DNA from: Pelomonas sp047654805
Lineage (GTDB): Bacteria > Pseudomonadota > Gammaproteobacteria > Burkholderiales > Burkholderiaceae_C
Assembly: GCF_047654805.1 (NCBI RefSeq)
Contig: NZ_JASGIV010000001.1
Span: 1,364,001 to 1,428,000 of the forward strand
Direction: 5' to 3'
DNA: 64,000 nucleotides
Shown here: one piece after another, positions 1 to 7,180 of the stretch
Layout of the letters: every line of letters begins with the position of its first letter
How positions within the stretch are numbered: the first letter of the stretch is position 1
Translations under genes and position numbers: made by a program
Notes under the pieces: generated by a model
What the model was told of the DNA's origin: nothing
Database searches by the model: none
The model's input: only the letters and a program-made list of their open reading frames with translations

Positions 1-511
1 GGGCGTGGCGCGCCTACGGTGACGCCTTCGGCGGTGGATGCGGTGAAGGTCATCTTTGTGATCCCCGAATGGCGCGTCGGCGCCGCGCTGATGGGGCGTT
101 GCACGGTGCGGCGTTGAAGCGGCCTGCACGCGCGCCGGCCGACATCACGACGCCGACCGCTTCATCGGGTTCGATGATGGTCACGGCGAGCCTGTCGGCG
201 TAGTTGGCGACAAGTGCGGGCACCAGGCCGTGGTGCACATCCGGCGTCGCGGCGCTGCTGGCGACGACCCGGCCAAGATTGAAGCCCTCGCAGTGCGCTT
301 GACGTTGATTGGTATCGAGAGCTTGCAAAAGTGTGCCTTGCCGTCCGGGCCTGGCGTGGGCGACGATGCTAGGGAGCGTGCTCTGAAATTTGGCCCTGTT
401 GGCGCGCCGGGCGGCGCAGATCATTGCGTGACGGGCACTTCCGGCGGTGCAAGCTGCGGTTCTTGGCAAACGGCAAGATCGTCCTAGCGTTGGTCGTCAG
501 GGCTTGCCAGG
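1..511. other. Region without a confident gene; possible gene remnants
   Basis: No convincing complete gene was found before the acetyltransferase. A minus-strand open frame (50-469) contains a stretch around 115-245 reading GLVPALVANYADRLAVTIIE followed by PDEA. This faintly resembles the part of diaminopropionate ammonia-lyase and related PLP lyases that ends in a VEPD-type motif, but the rest does not look like that family. On the plus strand a frame open from base 3 to a stop at 114-116 could be the tail of a gene that starts outside the window. Both readings are weak, and I call this decayed or intergenic DNA. Confidence 0.3.
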
Positions 512-1423
512 ATGGACACGAGAATTTCTCCTTCCTTGGAGCCCAGCTTGAATACCGTTACCCCTGCCGTGGCGCCGTCGACCGACGGCATTGTTTTGCG
601 CGAAATGCGGGAGACCGATCTCGAGGCCGCGCTGTCCCTCTCGCAGGCCGTGCACTGGCCGCACCGGCTGGCCGACTGGCAGTTCGCCTTCGGCCTGGGG
701 CGTGGGCTGGTCGCCGAGCGCGATGGTGGCGTGGTGGGCTGTGCGCTGAGCTGGAACTGGGGATCGTCGCACGCGACGTTGGGGTTGGTCATCGTGGATC
801 CCAAGTGCCAGGGGCGGCGCATCGGCTTTCGGCTGGTTCAGGCGCTGCTGGCTGAGCTGGGCGAGCGCAGTGTGCTGCTGCACGCGACGGCCGAGGGGCG
901 CGGTCTGTATGAGAGGTTGGGCTTTGTGCGCGCAGGCGAGGTCAGGCAGCACCAGGGCCAGGCCCCGTCGGCGCCACTGGTCGCGCTCGACGCCGGCTGG
1001 CGCCTGCGCCCGTCGGATCATGCAGACGCCGAAGCGCTGATCGAGCTTGACGCGGCCGCGCGTGGGATGCCGCGTGCGGCGCTGATGCGCGAGTTGTTGG
1101 CTGCCGCGGACACCGTCGTACTGGACCACGAGGGCCAGCGCCGGGGCTTTGCAATGCTGCGACGCTTCGGTCGCGGGCTCATCATCGGCCCAGTCGTCGC
1201 ACCTGACGCGTTGGGGGCCAAGGCGTTGATCGCGCACCTGGTCGGCGTGAGTGCAGGCAAGTTCGTGCGCCTGGACATCGACTTCGACAGCGGCCTGACC
1301 GAATGGCTGGAGGACCTGGGCCTGATGCGCGTCGACAACCCAACTGCGATGGTGCGAGGCCCGGCGCTGGTCGCGACGCCGGGCGTGCGTGGGTTCGTGC
1401 TGGTGACTCAGGCCCTGGGCTAG
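512..1423 (+). CDS. GNAT-family N-acetyltransferase with C-terminal extra domain
   Basis: 303-residue cytoplasmic acetyltransferase expected to move an acetyl group from acetyl-CoA to an amine; the substrate is unknown. The N-terminal half is a recognisable GNAT fold: an N-terminal strand (IVLREMRETDLEAALSL), the core strand GLVIVDPKCQGRRIGFRLV carrying the acetyl-CoA pyrophosphate loop (QGRRIG), and the motif ATAEGRGLYERLGFVRAG. The C-terminal 150 residues look like the second domain of two-domain GNAT proteins (Acetyltransf_18-like). The ATG at 512 is close to the upstream end of the coding frame. It precedes a HAD hydrolase on the same strand with 145 bp between them, and an aminotransferase lies farther on, so it probably acts on an amino compound. 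The GNAT assignment is firm; the substrate is not. Confidence 0.85.
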   Translation: MDTRISPSLEPSLNTVTPAVAPSTDGIVLREMRETDLEAALSLSQAVHWPHRLADWQFAFGLGRGLVAERDGGVVGCALSWNWGSSHATLGLVIVDPKCQGRRIGFRLVQALLAELGERSVLLHATAEGRGLYERLGFVRAGEVRQHQGQAPSAPLVALDAGWRLRPSDHADAEALIELDAAARGMPRAALMRELLAAADTVVLDHEGQRRGFAMLRRFGRGLIIGPVVAPDALGAKALIAHLVGVSAGKFVRLDIDFDSGLTEWLEDLGLMRVDNPTAMVRGPALVATPGVRGFVLVTQALG

Positions 1424-1568
1424 AAGCCATGCTGGCTTGCCGCATGGCATGCCGCGTGCCTTGCCAAATCACGATTTCGTCCCGCCGCGCGGGGCGACAA
1501 GCACAGATCATTTTGCGGGCCGCTCACTACACTTTTTCGCAGTTCCAAGGCACCAGGAAAGGTCCATC

Positions 1569-2240
1569 GTGTCCATCGTCTTCCGACCCAAGTACATCAG
1601 CTTCGACTGCTACGGCACTCTGATTCATTTCCAAATGGCGCCGTGGGCGCGTCGGCTCTTCGCCGACCGCATCGCGCCTGAGCAGATGGACCAGTTCTGC
1701 GCAGACTTCTCGGCCTTCCGGCTCGATGAGGTGCTGGGTGACTGGAAGCCTTACTACGACGTCGTCTACAACGCCGTGCTGCGTACGGCCAACAAGTGGC
1801 GCGTTCCCTTCCGCGAGGCCGATGTGGCCGAGATCTACGCGGCCGTGCCGACATGGGGGCCGCATCCCGACACCGTGGCCGGCCTGAGCAAGATCGCTGG
1901 AAAGATCCCGCTCGTCATCTTGTCCAATGCGATGGACCACCAGCTGGTGCACAACGTCGAGAAGTTGGAGGTGCCTTTCCACCGCGTCTACACGGCCCAG
2001 CAGGCCAAGGCCTACAAGCCTCGCCTGCGTGCCTTCGAGTACATGGTGCAGCAACTGGACGCCAGGCCCGAGGACTTCCTGCACGTGTCGTCCAGCATGC
2101 GCTATGACCTGATGTCGGCGCGCGACATGGGTATCAAGGACAAGGCCTTCGTCAACCGCAAGCACGAGCCGGGCGCGCCGGGCTACGAGTACGCCGAGAT
2201 CTCCGATATCGGCGGCCTGGCCGGCCTTGTGGGCCTCTGA
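1569..2240 (+). CDS. Haloacid dehalogenase type II (HAD hydrolase)
   Basis: 223-residue HAD-superfamily hydrolase of the (S)-2-haloacid dehalogenase type. Motif I is FDCYGTL, with the nucleophilic Asp near residue 13. Motif II is LVILSNAMDH (Ser), the motif III Lys is in AYKPR, and the acidic motif IV is near HVSSSMRYDLMSARDMGI. The GTG at 1569 is preferred because AGGAAAGG lies just upstream. A longer frame from 1437 would add 44 residues that do not resemble the family. It could dehalogenate a 2-haloacid, but many neighbours of amino-acid catabolic genes carry this fold with other or unknown substrates. A strong terminator follows, and an IS1111-type element lies immediately behind it. Confidence 0.85.
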   Translation: MSIVFRPKYISFDCYGTLIHFQMAPWARRLFADRIAPEQMDQFCADFSAFRLDEVLGDWKPYYDVVYNAVLRTANKWRVPFREADVAEIYAAVPTWGPHPDTVAGLSKIAGKIPLVILSNAMDHQLVHNVEKLEVPFHRVYTAQQAKAYKPRLRAFEYMVQQLDARPEDFLHVSSSMRYDLMSARDMGIKDKAFVNRKHEPGAPGYEYAEISDIGGLAGLVGL

Positions 2241-2269
2241 GAAGCCGGCTCCCCTTTCTTTCTGCAGCA

Positions 2270-2297
2270 GCCGACCGCGGGCGACCCGGTCGGCTTT
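2270..2297 (+). terminator. Rho-independent terminator after the HAD gene
   Basis: The stem GCCGACCG (2270-2277) pairs with CGGTCGGC (2287-2294) around a 9-nt loop and is followed by TTT. The T-tract is then interrupted by the left end of the IS1111-type element. The flank beyond the right end of that element starts with TTTT, so the original terminator probably had a longer T-run. Confidence 0.7.
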
Positions 2298-2303
2298 AAT
2301 GAG

Positions 2304-2315
2304 ATGGTCACCCCC
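2304..2315 (+). repeat. Left subterminal inverted repeat of the IS1111-type element
   Basis: ATGGTCACCCCC matches the reverse complement of 3686-3697 at all 12 positions. Identity breaks off on both sides of the repeat. Confidence 0.8.
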
Positions 2316-2332
2316 ATCTCCGTGTTTGCCCC

Positions 2333-2366
2333 GAACACCCCGGTGACATAAGTTGCCGGGGTGTTC
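2333..2366 (+). promoter_or_regulatory. Hairpin ahead of the IS1111-type transposase gene
   Basis: GAACACCCCGG (2333-2343) and CCGGGGTGTTC (2356-2366) form a perfect 11-bp stem with a 12-nt loop. It lies inside the element between the left repeat and the transposase ribosome-binding site (GGCGGAGG, 2376-2382). It could block read-through transcription or translation into the transposase. That role is inferred from position only. Confidence 0.5.
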
Positions 2367-2387
2367 TTCTATGTGGCGGAGGTCATC

Positions 2388-3425
2388 ATGGACTCTGTGA
2401 CGCTGGTCGGCATCGACCTGGGCAAGCATTCGTTTCACCTGCACGGCCAGGACCGCAAGGGCCTGGCCGTGTTCCGCAGGAAGCTCAACCGCAAGCAGTT
2501 GGTCGAGTTCTTCGCCAAGTTCCATCCCTGCACGGCCGTGATGGAGGCCTGCGCCGGCGCGCACTACCTGGCGCGCAAGTTCATCGCGATGGGTCACGAG
2601 GTCAAGCTGATCTCGCCCCAGTACGTGCGTCCGTTCGTGAAGGGCAACAAGAACGACTTCATCGACGCCGAGGCGATCTGCGAGGCCGCCTCGCGGCCCA
2701 CCATGCGCTTTGTCGTCCCCAAGACCGAGGCACAGCAGACGCTGTCCATGCTGCACCGTGTGCGTGAGTCACTGGTTCACGATCGCACCAAGACCGCCAA
2801 CCAGATGCACGGCTTCCTGCTGGAGTTCGGCATTGGTCTGCCTGTCGGCTTCGCCGTTATCAAGCGGCTGCCGGCGCTGTTGGCCGAGCATGAGGATCTC
2901 CCGCCACAGTTCGTGTCAGTGTTGGAGCGTCTTCACGAGCACTTCAAGTACCTCGACGGGCGGATCGCCGAAGTCGAGAAGCAACTGAGCCAGCAAGTTC
3001 ACGAGGACGACCTGGGCCAGCGGCTCATGACGCTGCCGGGCGTGGGGCCCATCACCGCCAGCGTGCTGGCCGCCAAGATGGGCGACGGGCATCAGTTCGC
3101 CAGCAGTCGCGACTTCGCGGCCTCGCTCGGGCTGGTGCCGCGCCAGTACAGCACCGGCGGCAAGGCCACGCTGCTGGGCATCAGCAAACGCGGCGACAAG
3201 AACATGCGACGGCTGCTCGTGCAGTGCGCCCGGGTCTTCATGCTGTGCATGCATAAACACCCGAGCCCGCTGGCCGACTGGGTGCACGCGCTGCTCACGC
3301 GCCGTCACTCCAACGTCGTTGCCTGCGCGCTGGCTAACAAGCTCGCGCGCATGGCCTGGGCGCTGGCGCGCGGGCACTCGGTCTATGAGCCGGGCAAGTT
3401 GCGACCAGAACCGGCAGCCGCCTGA
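2388..3425 (+). CDS. IS110/IS1111 family DEDD transposase
   Basis: 345-residue recombinase that moves the surrounding element. The N-terminal RuvC-like DEDD domain shows the first Asp in VGIDLGKHSF, the Glu in VMEACAGAHY and the next acidic cluster in KNDFIDAEAI. The C-terminal transposase_20 domain contains LMTLPGVGPITASVLAAKMG and the conserved region GLVPRQYSTGGK, which carries the serine expected for strand exchange in this family. The ATG at 2388 is chosen because GGCGGAGG ends 5 bp upstream; an in-frame GTG at 2361 lies inside a hairpin. The length is typical of the family and the frame is intact, so the element may still be active. Confidence 0.92.
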   Translation: MDSVTLVGIDLGKHSFHLHGQDRKGLAVFRRKLNRKQLVEFFAKFHPCTAVMEACAGAHYLARKFIAMGHEVKLISPQYVRPFVKGNKNDFIDAEAICEAASRPTMRFVVPKTEAQQTLSMLHRVRESLVHDRTKTANQMHGFLLEFGIGLPVGFAVIKRLPALLAEHEDLPPQFVSVLERLHEHFKYLDGRIAEVEKQLSQQVHEDDLGQRLMTLPGVGPITASVLAAKMGDGHQFASSRDFAASLGLVPRQYSTGGKATLLGISKRGDKNMRRLLVQCARVFMLCMHKHPSPLADWVHALLTRRHSNVVACALANKLARMAWALARGHSVYEPGKLRPEPAAA

Positions 3426-3685
3426 ACTCCAGCTCCCTTCTGCTCTTCAACCCCAACCGGGGCACCCAACAGGTTTTGCGACCGCTGTAGCAGTGATGAC
3501 GTGAACGGCCCATTCGGCCTGGCAGGCATCCAGATCGTAAAAACGGCGACCAACGCCGAGGCTTTTTTAAGGACTGCCAGGTGCGACTCTCATCGTGGCG
3601 CAGGGATCAACGATCCCTATCCAGACGCCGGATAGATTTACGCAAACCATCTTCACCTCAACCTGCATTCAGCCCTTGCAAAAAC
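3426..3685 (+). ncRNA. Putative bridge RNA region of the IS1111-type element
   Basis: About 260 bp of non-coding sequence lie between the transposase stop and the right repeat. IS110-family elements encode a structured bridge (seek) RNA that guides target choice, and in the IS1111 group it lies downstream of the transposase. The sequence here is full of pairing. CCTGGCAG (3518-3525) pairs with CTGCCAGG (3574-3581), enclosing the hairpin CGGCG (3544-3548) / CGCCG (3554-3558). Shorter hairpins precede these (CCCC-AA-CCGGGG near 3453 and GGCC-CATTC-GGCC near 3508). The exact ends of the RNA cannot be read from sequence alone. Confidence 0.5.
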
Positions 3686-3697
3686 GGGGGTGACCAT
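3686..3697 (+). repeat. Right subterminal inverted repeat of the IS1111-type element
   Basis: GGGGGTGACCAT is the exact reverse complement of the left repeat at 2304-2315. Confidence 0.8.
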
Positions 3698-3807
3698 AGA
3701 TTTTGCGCCGCATCTTCTGCCGTGGACGCGCGAACAACGCAGCTTCATCGCGACCGTCGCGGGTGTTTCGGCACCACCCGCCGTGATCCCGCACCTAAGC
3801 TGACCGC

Positions 3808-5238
3808 GTGTCCAAGCTCCATGTTTCGCAAGCCATGCAGAACGCCGCCCATCCTCATCTCGACCAGCTCGTTGCGCTGGACCGCGAACACCTCATCCAC
3901 CCGGTGGCGCCTTGGCGCAAGCATGAGCAGCGCGGCGCGACAGTGCTCGAATCAGGGCAGGGCGCCTGGCTGCGCGACGCCAGCGGCCACGAGCTGCTGG
4001 ATGCGTTCGCAGGCCTGTGGTGCGTCAACATCGGCTATGGCCACGAGAGCGTCGTCGCGGCGGCCGCCGAGCAGATGCGCAAGCTGCCTTATGCCACGGG
4101 CTACTTCCACTTCGGCAGCGAGCCGGCGATCCGCTTGGCGGCCAAGCTGGTCGAGATCACGCCGGCATCCCTGACCCGTGTGTACCTGACGCTGGGTGGT
4201 TCAGAAGCGGTGGATGCTGCGATCCGCCTGATCACGCAGTACTACAACAACACCGGCCGTCCGGCGAAGAAGCACTTCATTTCGCTGGAACGCGGCTATC
4301 ACGGCTCGTCGTCAACGGGCTCGGGCCTGACCGCGCTGCCGCTGTTCCACCGCGGCTTCGACCTGCCGCTGCCGACGCAGCATTACATCCCCTCGCCCTA
4401 TCGCTATCGCAGCGAGCATGCGAGCGACGAGGCCTTGATTGCGGCTTCCGTGGCCGCGTTGCGGGCCAAGGTGGCCGAGCTGGGCGCCGATCATGTGGCG
4501 GCCTTCTTCTGCGAGCCCATTCAGGGCTCGGGTGGCGTCATCGTGCCGCCCAAGGGCTGGCTCAAGGCCATGAGTGAGGCCGCACGCGAGCTGGACATCC
4601 TCTTCGTTGTCGACGAGGTCATCACCGGATTCGGCCGTACGGGGCCAATGTTCGCCTGCGAGGCCGAAGGCGTGGAGCCCGACCTGATGACGATGGCCAA
4701 GGGTCTCACGGCGGGCTATGCGCCCATGGGGGCGATGCTGATGTCAGAGAGGGTCTATGCCGGCATCGCCGACGGTGCGCCCGCCGGCGCGGCCATCGGG
4801 CATGGCGCGACCTACTCGGCGCACCCGGTCAGCGCCGCCGTGGCGCTGGAGGTGCTGCGCCTGTATGAGGAAGGCGGCATCCTCGCCAATGGCCAGCGGG
4901 TGGCTCCGCATTTCGCGGCTGTGCTGGACGGCCTGGCCGATCACCCCCTGGTGGGTGACGTGCGCTATCGTGGCCTGCTGGGCGCGCTGGAGCTGGTCAG
5001 CGACAAGGCCAGCAAGCGAGGGTTCAGCCCGCGACTGGGACTGGCCGACCGGCTGTTCGAGGCCGGCTATCGCAACGGCCTGGTGTTCCGCTCCTTCGGC
5101 GACCACATCCTTGGCTTCGCGCCGGCGCTTTGCTTCACCGAGGACGAATTCGCGCAAATGGGCCAGCGCCTGAAGAAAACGCTCGACGAGTTGCTCGCTG
5201 CGCCTGATGTGCGCGCCGCACTCGCGCAGCGCGGCTGA
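3808..5238 (+). CDS. Class III (omega) aminotransferase, aspartate aminotransferase family
   Basis: 476-residue PLP-dependent class III transaminase. Recognisable parts are the substrate and cofactor region FAGLWCVNIGYGHESVV, the cofactor-binding segment RGYHGSS, the Asp that binds the pyridine nitrogen in FVVDEVITGFGRTG, and the PLP lysine in TMAKGLTAGYAPMGA. Relatives include beta-alanine/pyruvate and polyamine/pyruvate transaminases, so an omega-amino acid or amine is the likely donor, but the substrate cannot be fixed. The chosen start is GTG at 3808; an in-frame ATG at 3835 is an alternative. An Lrp/AsnC regulator follows 45 bp downstream. The IS1111-type element lies just upstream and may have replaced the native promoter region. 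Confidence 0.9.
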   Translation: MSKLHVSQAMQNAAHPHLDQLVALDREHLIHPVAPWRKHEQRGATVLESGQGAWLRDASGHELLDAFAGLWCVNIGYGHESVVAAAAEQMRKLPYATGYFHFGSEPAIRLAAKLVEITPASLTRVYLTLGGSEAVDAAIRLITQYYNNTGRPAKKHFISLERGYHGSSSTGSGLTALPLFHRGFDLPLPTQHYIPSPYRYRSEHASDEALIAASVAALRAKVAELGADHVAAFFCEPIQGSGGVIVPPKGWLKAMSEAARELDILFVVDEVITGFGRTGPMFACEAEGVEPDLMTMAKGLTAGYAPMGAMLMSERVYAGIADGAPAGAAIGHGATYSAHPVSAAVALEVLRLYEEGGILANGQRVAPHFAAVLDGLADHPLVGDVRYRGLLGALELVSDKASKRGFSPRLGLADRLFEAGYRNGLVFRSFGDHILGFAPALCFTEDEFAQMGQRLKKTLDELLAAPDVRAALAQRG

Positions 5239-5282
5239 GTCGGCACAGAATCCGCTCTCCAGCACTCTCTTGGCGAAACACC

Positions 5283-5777
5283 GTGTCCGCACCTCTCAAG
5301 CTCGATCGGCTCGATCTGCGCATCCTCAGCCAGCTGCAGAAGAACGGGCGCATCACGAATGTCGACCTGGCCGATGCGGTGGGCCTGTCTCCCAGTCCCT
5401 GCCTGATCCGCGTCAAGCGCCTGGAGCAGGCGGGCTACATCTCCGGCTATGGCGCGCAGTTGCGGCTGGAGAAGCTGGGCGACACGCTGACGGTCTTCAC
5501 CGAAGTGACGCTGTCGGACCATCATCGCGAGGACTTCGCCCGCTTCGAGGCTGCCATCCGCGAGGTGGACGAGATCCTCGAATGCCATCTGGTCAGCGGC
5601 GGCTATGACTACCTGCTGCGCTTCATGACGCGCGGCGTCAACCACTATCAGTCCATCATCGAAGGCCTGCTCGAGCGCAACATTGGCATCGAGAAGTACT
5701 TCAGCTTCATCGTCATCAAGTCGCCGTTCATCAAGACTCATTACCCGATCGAGCGGCTCTTCCCGCAGGAGTCCTGA
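5283..5777 (+). CDS. Lrp/AsnC family transcriptional regulator
   Basis: 164-residue feast/famine regulator. The N-terminal helix-turn-helix reads LDLRILSQLQKNGRITNVDL with ADAVGLSPSPCLIRVKRLEQ. The C-terminal RAM (ligand-sensing) domain contains VDEILECHLVSGGYDYLLRF, typical of the amino-acid-binding fold. It starts with GTG. It follows the aminotransferase closely in the same direction and probably controls that cluster in response to an amino acid; the effector is unknown. Confidence 0.88.
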   Translation: MSAPLKLDRLDLRILSQLQKNGRITNVDLADAVGLSPSPCLIRVKRLEQAGYISGYGAQLRLEKLGDTLTVFTEVTLSDHHREDFARFEAAIREVDEILECHLVSGGYDYLLRFMTRGVNHYQSIIEGLLERNIGIEKYFSFIVIKSPFIKTHYPIERLFPQES

Positions 5778-5925
5778 GCCGCCAGCCAACGTGCTCTTGC
5801 AGGCGTGGCATTCGATGCATCCTTCTTCGGCGACCACGGTAAACGGCACATTCCTCTGCGTGTTCTGGCCAACACTTCCGCGTGCTTGTTGGATTCCCAG
5901 TTCCCCCTTTTTTAGGAGCATCGAT

Positions 5926-6669
5926 GTGAAGGCACTTGGCAAGGTTTTGACTTCGGCGGCCCTCGCGGCTGGCTTTCTGTTCTCCAGTGGCGCGCAGGCC
6001 CATGGCTTCTGGTTCGCGCAGCGCGCCAACTCGCTGGCCATGGTCTTCGGCGTCGGTGCAGATGACCTGGACGTGGTGAAGCGCCTGCCCAAGGTCACCC
6101 ACTTCGGCGCCTACGACGAGGACGGCCAGGCGGTGCCGAGCAAGCTCCTCACGAATGGCCCACTCGTCACTGTCGATATCGACAATCAGCCCGCTTTCGT
6201 CGCGGCGGTCATGGACTACGGCATCTGGAGCAAGACGCCCGACGGCAAGTGGCACAGCAAGGGCAAGGACGAAGTGCCCGGCGCCATCATCAGCGAGAAA
6301 AACTACAAGTACGGTGTCCACCTGCGCCGCGAATTGACCGGTCCGATGCCGCTGTTGCCGGACCAGACGCTTCAGATCGTACCGGCCAAGACGCCGCTGC
6401 CGATCAAGGCCGGCCAGCCGCTCAAACTGAAGGTGCTCTACCAGGGCAAGCCCGTCGCCGGCGCCCGCGTGCTGTCCGACTGGGTGAATGACCCCGACGC
6501 CAAGGGCGTGTTCACCGGCAAGGACGGCAGCGTCACAGTCAAGGTGCGCAACCAGGGCTTGAATGTCATCGTCGCAGTGTTCAAGTCTGCGCCCGAAGAT
6601 GCCACCAAGACCAATGCCGTCGAGAACCTGGCCTCGCTCTCCTTCGTCCTGCCCCACGAACCCGAATGA
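5926..6669 (+). CDS. DUF4198 domain periplasmic protein
   Basis: 247-residue exported protein. A signal peptide (VKALGKVLTSAALAAGFLFS, ending SGAQA) is followed by HGFWF, the usual start of mature DUF4198 proteins. The C-terminal part (LKLKVLYQGKPVAGARVLSD) is the Ig-like carrier-type fold, with DGSVTVKVRNQGLNVI near the end. DUF4198 proteins are linked to nickel/cobalt and other metal uptake systems (COG5266), which fits the metal-related genes that follow in this window, but the ligand here is unknown. The GTG at 5926 is chosen because TAGGAG lies 8 bp upstream; the frame upstream is not protein-like. The next small exported gene follows by 16 bp, so the two probably form one transcript. 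Confidence 0.78.
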   Translation: MKALGKVLTSAALAAGFLFSSGAQAHGFWFAQRANSLAMVFGVGADDLDVVKRLPKVTHFGAYDEDGQAVPSKLLTNGPLVTVDIDNQPAFVAAVMDYGIWSKTPDGKWHSKGKDEVPGAIISEKNYKYGVHLRRELTGPMPLLPDQTLQIVPAKTPLPIKAGQPLKLKVLYQGKPVAGARVLSDWVNDPDAKGVFTGKDGSVTVKVRNQGLNVIVAVFKSAPEDATKTNAVENLASLSFVLPHEPE

Positions 6670-6685
6670 ACCTCGAGGATTTTTC

Positions 6686-7057
6686 ATGAAACAACTCTCT
6701 ACCCTGATCCTGGGCGCCGCACTGCTGTGCGGGGGTGTGGCCCATGCCCATGGTGATGGCACCGCGCGCCATGGCGGCCTGGTGCAGATGGCCGGCGAGA
6801 TCAAGTTCGAGCTGGTTGCAAAACCGGACTCGGCTGAGCTGTATCTCGACGACCACGGTCAGACCGTGCCCACTGCCAAGCTCACCGGAAAGATCACCGT
6901 GCTCAGCGGCGGCGCCAAGTCCGAAGCCAAGCTGGAGCCTGCTGCCGGCGACAAGCTCGTCGCAAAGGGCGTCAAGTTGGTCAAGGGCGACAAGGTGGTG
7001 GCTCTGGTCACCACCGAAGACCAGCAGCACAGCAGCGCCCGCTTCGTCATCAAGTGA
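6686..7057 (+). CDS. Small exported protein of unknown function, His-containing N-terminus
   Basis: 123-residue protein with a clear signal peptide (MKQLSTLILGAALLCGGVAH, then AHA). The mature N-terminus HGDGTARHGG is His-rich and could bind metal. The rest is beta-rich with many lysines (KLVAKGVKLVKGDKVVALV) and ends in HSSARFVIK. I do not recognise the family; similar short exported proteins accompany DUF4198 and metal-efflux genes. It is 16 bp downstream of the DUF4198 gene and ends at a strong hairpin, so it is the last gene of that transcript. Confidence 0.7.
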   Translation: MKQLSTLILGAALLCGGVAHAHGDGTARHGGLVQMAGEIKFELVAKPDSAELYLDDHGQTVPTAKLTGKITVLSGGAKSEAKLEPAAGDKLVAKGVKLVKGDKVVALVTTEDQQHSSARFVIK

Positions 7058-7064
7058 CGGCGTC

Positions 7065-7089
7065 GCGCGGCGGGCTTTGCCCGCCGCGC
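7065..7089. terminator. GC-rich hairpin between convergent genes
   Basis: GCGCGGCGGGC (7065-7075), TTT loop, GCCCGCCGCGC (7079-7089): an 11-bp perfect stem starting 7 bp after the stop of the small exported gene. There is no T-run, but its position between convergent genes suggests a bidirectional terminator. Confidence 0.6.
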
Positions 7090-7180
7090 CAGGCACGCTC
7101 GGACTCTGCGCGCCGGGCGGTGTCCCGAATCTCGCTGACTCGCACGGAGGCGGGGCGGCCACAGCCCACCCCTTGGGCTC

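Larger units (their letters stand above)
2297..3701 (+). mobile_element. IS110 family (IS1111 group) insertion sequence
   Basis: The element has one DEDD transposase gene flanked by a perfect 12-bp subterminal inverted repeat. ATGGTCACCCCC is at 2304-2315 and its complement GGGGGTGACCAT at 3686-3697. Subterminal repeats and a long non-coding stretch downstream of the transposase are the hallmarks of the IS1111 group. No target duplication is visible, as expected for this family. The outer edges are estimated by assuming a few bases beyond each repeat. The element separates the HAD gene from the class III aminotransferase gene. Confidence 0.8.

Noticed and set aside
497..1450. Long minus-strand open frame over the GNAT gene
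   Set aside because: The GNAT gene on the plus strand has clear motifs; the antisense product is composed mostly of Arg, Ala and His with no family features, as is common opposite GC-rich genes.
1527..2756. Long minus-strand open frame over the HAD gene and the IS1111-type transposase
   Set aside because: It spans an insertion sequence boundary and two real genes on the other strand, so it cannot be an ancestral gene.
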